From the NCBI GenBank assembly GCA_033344735.1, contig JAWPMW010000001.1, positions 558,001 to 622,000 of the forward strand: a stretch of 64,000 nt of DNA, given 5' to 3'. Source of the stretch: Gammaproteobacteria bacterium (GTDB lineage Bacteria > Pseudomonadota > Gammaproteobacteria > UBA4575). Shown one piece after another: positions 62,463 to 64,000 of this stretch. The position numbers and the translations under genes are program-made. The notes beneath the pieces are model-generated. The model was not told the origin of the DNA, made no database searches, and worked only from the letters and a program-made list of their open reading frames with translations. The first letter of the stretch is position 1; the number at the start of each line of letters is the position of its first letter.

Positions 62463-63371
62463 ATGTGTGGCATTGCAGGTATTATGCTTAAGGATTCGTC
62501 AGATTTTAAAACTGGTGAAGCACTGGTAAATATGCTCAATGGTTGTCAACATCGTGGTCCTGATTCGACGGGCTTTGCTCTATATGGTGATGCGCAAAAA
62601 AATACCCTAAAGCTAAGACTATTTGTCGGTCAAGCAGAGATTGGAGTGGCAGCGATTACTCAAATTAAGCAATCCTTAAAGGAAAATGGTGCATCCATAA
62701 TTGAAGAAGAACATATCGGAGAAACCTACCGTGCAAAGGTTAATTATTCAGGTGATATCCAAAAATTTTCATATGCGCTTGAGCAAGCTGCAAAAGTGGT
62801 TTCTATTGGCAATAGCTTAGACATTATTAAGGATGTTGGTGGTGCAGAAGATGTTGATGCGAGCTATGACATACGTAAGTATACAGGCTCTCATGGTTTG
62901 GGGCATGTGCGTTTAGCAACAGAATCTGATGTGAAGCCCGAAGCTGCACACCCGTTCTGGGCCACTGGATTTGCGGATGTTGCAATTGTGCATAATGGAC
63001 AAATAACTAATTATTGGAAAATGCGTAGACGTCTTGAGCAACGTGATTACGAATTCCGCACCGATAATGATAGCGAGTTAATAGCAGTTTATCTTGCCGA
63101 TAAACTATCACAAGGAATTAAATTAAAAGAGGCACTTAAAACTTCAATTGATGATCTTGATGGCACATTTTCTTTTCTTGTTTCTACAAAAGATGAAATT
63201 GGTTATGCAAAAGATCACTTAGCTGTAAAGCCTATGGTTATGTACGAAACTGAGGATATGGTAGCTATCGCTTCTGAAGAAGTTTCTCTCAATAAATTAT
63301 TCCCAGGGCAAGCACTTAATACAAAAGAACCACCACCAGGAACTTATAACACATGGTCACGATCGATTTAG
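62463..63371 (+). CDS. Class II glutamine amidotransferase (GlxB/MgsA-like)
   Basis: A 302-residue Ntn-type amidotransferase: catalytic Cys2 in MCGIAGIML, then QHRGPDSTGFALYGD, HVRLATESDVKPEAAHPF and VHNGQITNYWKMR with FRTDNDSELIAVYL. It resembles GlxB of glutamate-synthase-like operons and MgsA of N-methylglutamate synthase, which releases ammonia from glutamine. AGGAATAATTT precedes the ATG. The next gene encodes the GXGXG subunit. Confidence 0.88.
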   Translation: MCGIAGIMLKDSSDFKTGEALVNMLNGCQHRGPDSTGFALYGDAQKNTLKLRLFVGQAEIGVAAITQIKQSLKENGASIIEEEHIGETYRAKVNYSGDIQKFSYALEQAAKVVSIGNSLDIIKDVGGAEDVDASYDIRKYTGSHGLGHVRLATESDVKPEAAHPFWATGFADVAIVHNGQITNYWKMRRRLEQRDYEFRTDNDSELIAVYLADKLSQGIKLKEALKTSIDDLDGTFSFLVSTKDEIGYAKDHLAVKPMVMYETEDMVAIASEEVSLNKLFPGQALNTKEPPPGTYNTWSRSI

Positions 63372-64000
63372 CAAAAACCTCCGTTAGAGAAGGTAATGAA
63401 AAAATTCGACAATGCGGTAAGAACGGTGAAGATGTCGAAGTAATCAATCCAGATGCACGCCATCACATTGGCGTAGGTTTAATTCATCCCATTAATGTCA
63501 AGGTAAAAGGCTCTGCAGGATATTTCTGTGCAGGCTTAAGTGATGCTGCGCATTTTGAAGTAGAGAGTAATGTAGGTTGGGGTGTTGGTGATAATATGTA
63601 TTCAGGTTCCGTTATTGTTGGAGGCAATGCAGGCGCTATTCCTGGAGTTGCAATACGTGGTGCTGAAATTGTAATACGCGGCAACATGGGTTCACGTGCA
63701 GGACAGGTGATGAAAGCGGGAACCTTGTGTTGTGAAGGTAATGCAAATTTTATGGCTGGTTACATGATGTATGGGGGACGCATCATAATTTTAGGTGATT
63801 CGGGTGAAAAAGTTGGCGAGGATATGTCTGCAGGTGAAATATTTGTAGCAGGTAAAGTTGAAAACTTAGGTTCAGATGCCGAAATAACAGATATTGATAG
63901 CGCAGAGATTGATGAGGTAATGGAATTTTTAGAGCGTTATAAAATTCCATTTAAAGGAAGCTTTCAAAAAGTAGTTAATGCAGGTAAGAAACTACGTTAT
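63353..64000 (+). CDS. GltB domain 3-like (GXGXG) subunit, GlxC/MgsB-like (partial)
   Basis: Read in another frame from ATG 63353, overlapping the amidotransferase gene by 19 bp; 216 codons are open to the window edge. It begins MVTIDLAKTSVREGNEKIRQ and shows the repeated turns of the GXGXG beta-helix (GAIPGVAIRGAEIVIRGNMG, GSRAGQVMKAGTLCCEGNA, MMYGGRIIILGDSGE). The pair points to GlxBCD or MgsABC; the FMN subunit should lie just beyond. In methylotrophs MgsABC makes N-methylglutamate from methylamine. Confidence 0.88.
   Translation, partial: MVTIDLAKTSVREGNEKIRQCGKNGEDVEVINPDARHHIGVGLIHPINVKVKGSAGYFCAGLSDAAHFEVESNVGWGVGDNMYSGSVIVGGNAGAIPGVAIRGAEIVIRGNMGSRAGQVMKAGTLCCEGNANFMAGYMMYGGRIIILGDSGEKVGEDMSAGEIFVAGKVENLGSDAEITDIDSAEIDEVMEFLERYKIPFKGSFQKVVNAGKKLRY

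Noticed and set aside
1-64000. CRISPR arrays and insertion sequences
   Set aside because: No regularly spaced identical repeats, no cas genes, and no transposase frame or fragment was seen.

Overview
The window reads as a chromosomal segment of an AT-rich gammaproteobacterium. The evidence is the order pgsA, tRNA-Gly, tRNA-Cys, tRNA-Leu (the E. coli pgsA-glyW-cysT-leuZ order, here split by an island), the tesA/ybbA/ybbP group, an FNR/ANR-type oxygen sensor with TTGATNNNNATCAA boxes, a ccoNOQP oxidase operon and sigma-54 promoters. SbtA/SbtB-like bicarbonate genes, a dimethylsulfone-monooxygenase-like gene and a GlxB/GlxC (or MgsA/MgsB) pair suggest an aquatic, microaerobic organism that uses C1 or organosulfur compounds. 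The species cannot be named from the sequence.

Region 1 (about 0.4-17.4 kb) is an integrative genomic island. It lies between the 3' end of tRNA-Gly and an 11-bp copy of that end at 17379-17389. A tyrosine recombinase sits just inside the right end and a RepA-like AAA ATPase just inside the left end. Cargo: a nucleotide-cyclase-like protein, a PD-(D/E)XK nuclease-like protein, an RND/MMPL exporter, a small membrane protein, a DsrE-like periplasmic protein, four exported proteins (one a CHAP amidase) and a three-gene set of OLD-like ATPase/TOPRIM nuclease, RelA/SpoT-domain nucleotide synthetase and DUF2971 protein. Cargo units between 2.3 and 12.5 kb are separated by about 28-nt hairpins whose stem bases covary between copies.

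Region 2 (17.7-24.7 kb) holds tRNA-Cys and tRNA-Leu, then a low-oxygen/stress cluster: Usp, Hsp20, CbpM-like, an FNR homologue, DUF3096, small membrane and coiled-coil proteins, a BASS transporter and a hemerythrin. Most transcription units have an FNR box.

Region 3 (24.9-30.3 kb) has pyrC, a GGDEF/EAL protein, a pseudopilin, a small DNA-binding-like protein and a flavin reductase.

Region 4 (30.3-42.1 kb) is a sigma-54-linked organosulfur/C1 cluster: NtrC-type activator, orphan ABC binding protein, a free-standing EF-Ts N-terminal (TS-N) domain, SfnG-like monooxygenase, SsuE-like FMN reductase, NUDIX, OsmC, acetyl-CoA synthetase and a lipoyl-E3 fusion. Four -24/-12 promoters there each have GAAAC/GTTTC motifs about 80-155 bp upstream. 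The activator is the obvious candidate to control them.

Region 5 (42.3-64 kb) is mostly housekeeping: mtgA, a YegP-like protein, a class V aminotransferase, a sigma-54-driven pair of exported proteins (one made of 13-residue Met-rich repeats), a DsbA-like protein, tesA-ybbAP, Yip1-ccoNOQP, a CNNM/CBS protein, sbtA-sbtB, a rhodanese lipoprotein, an alpha/beta-hydrolase-OsmC fusion, a SOUL protein and the start of a glutamate-synthase-like operon that runs off the window.
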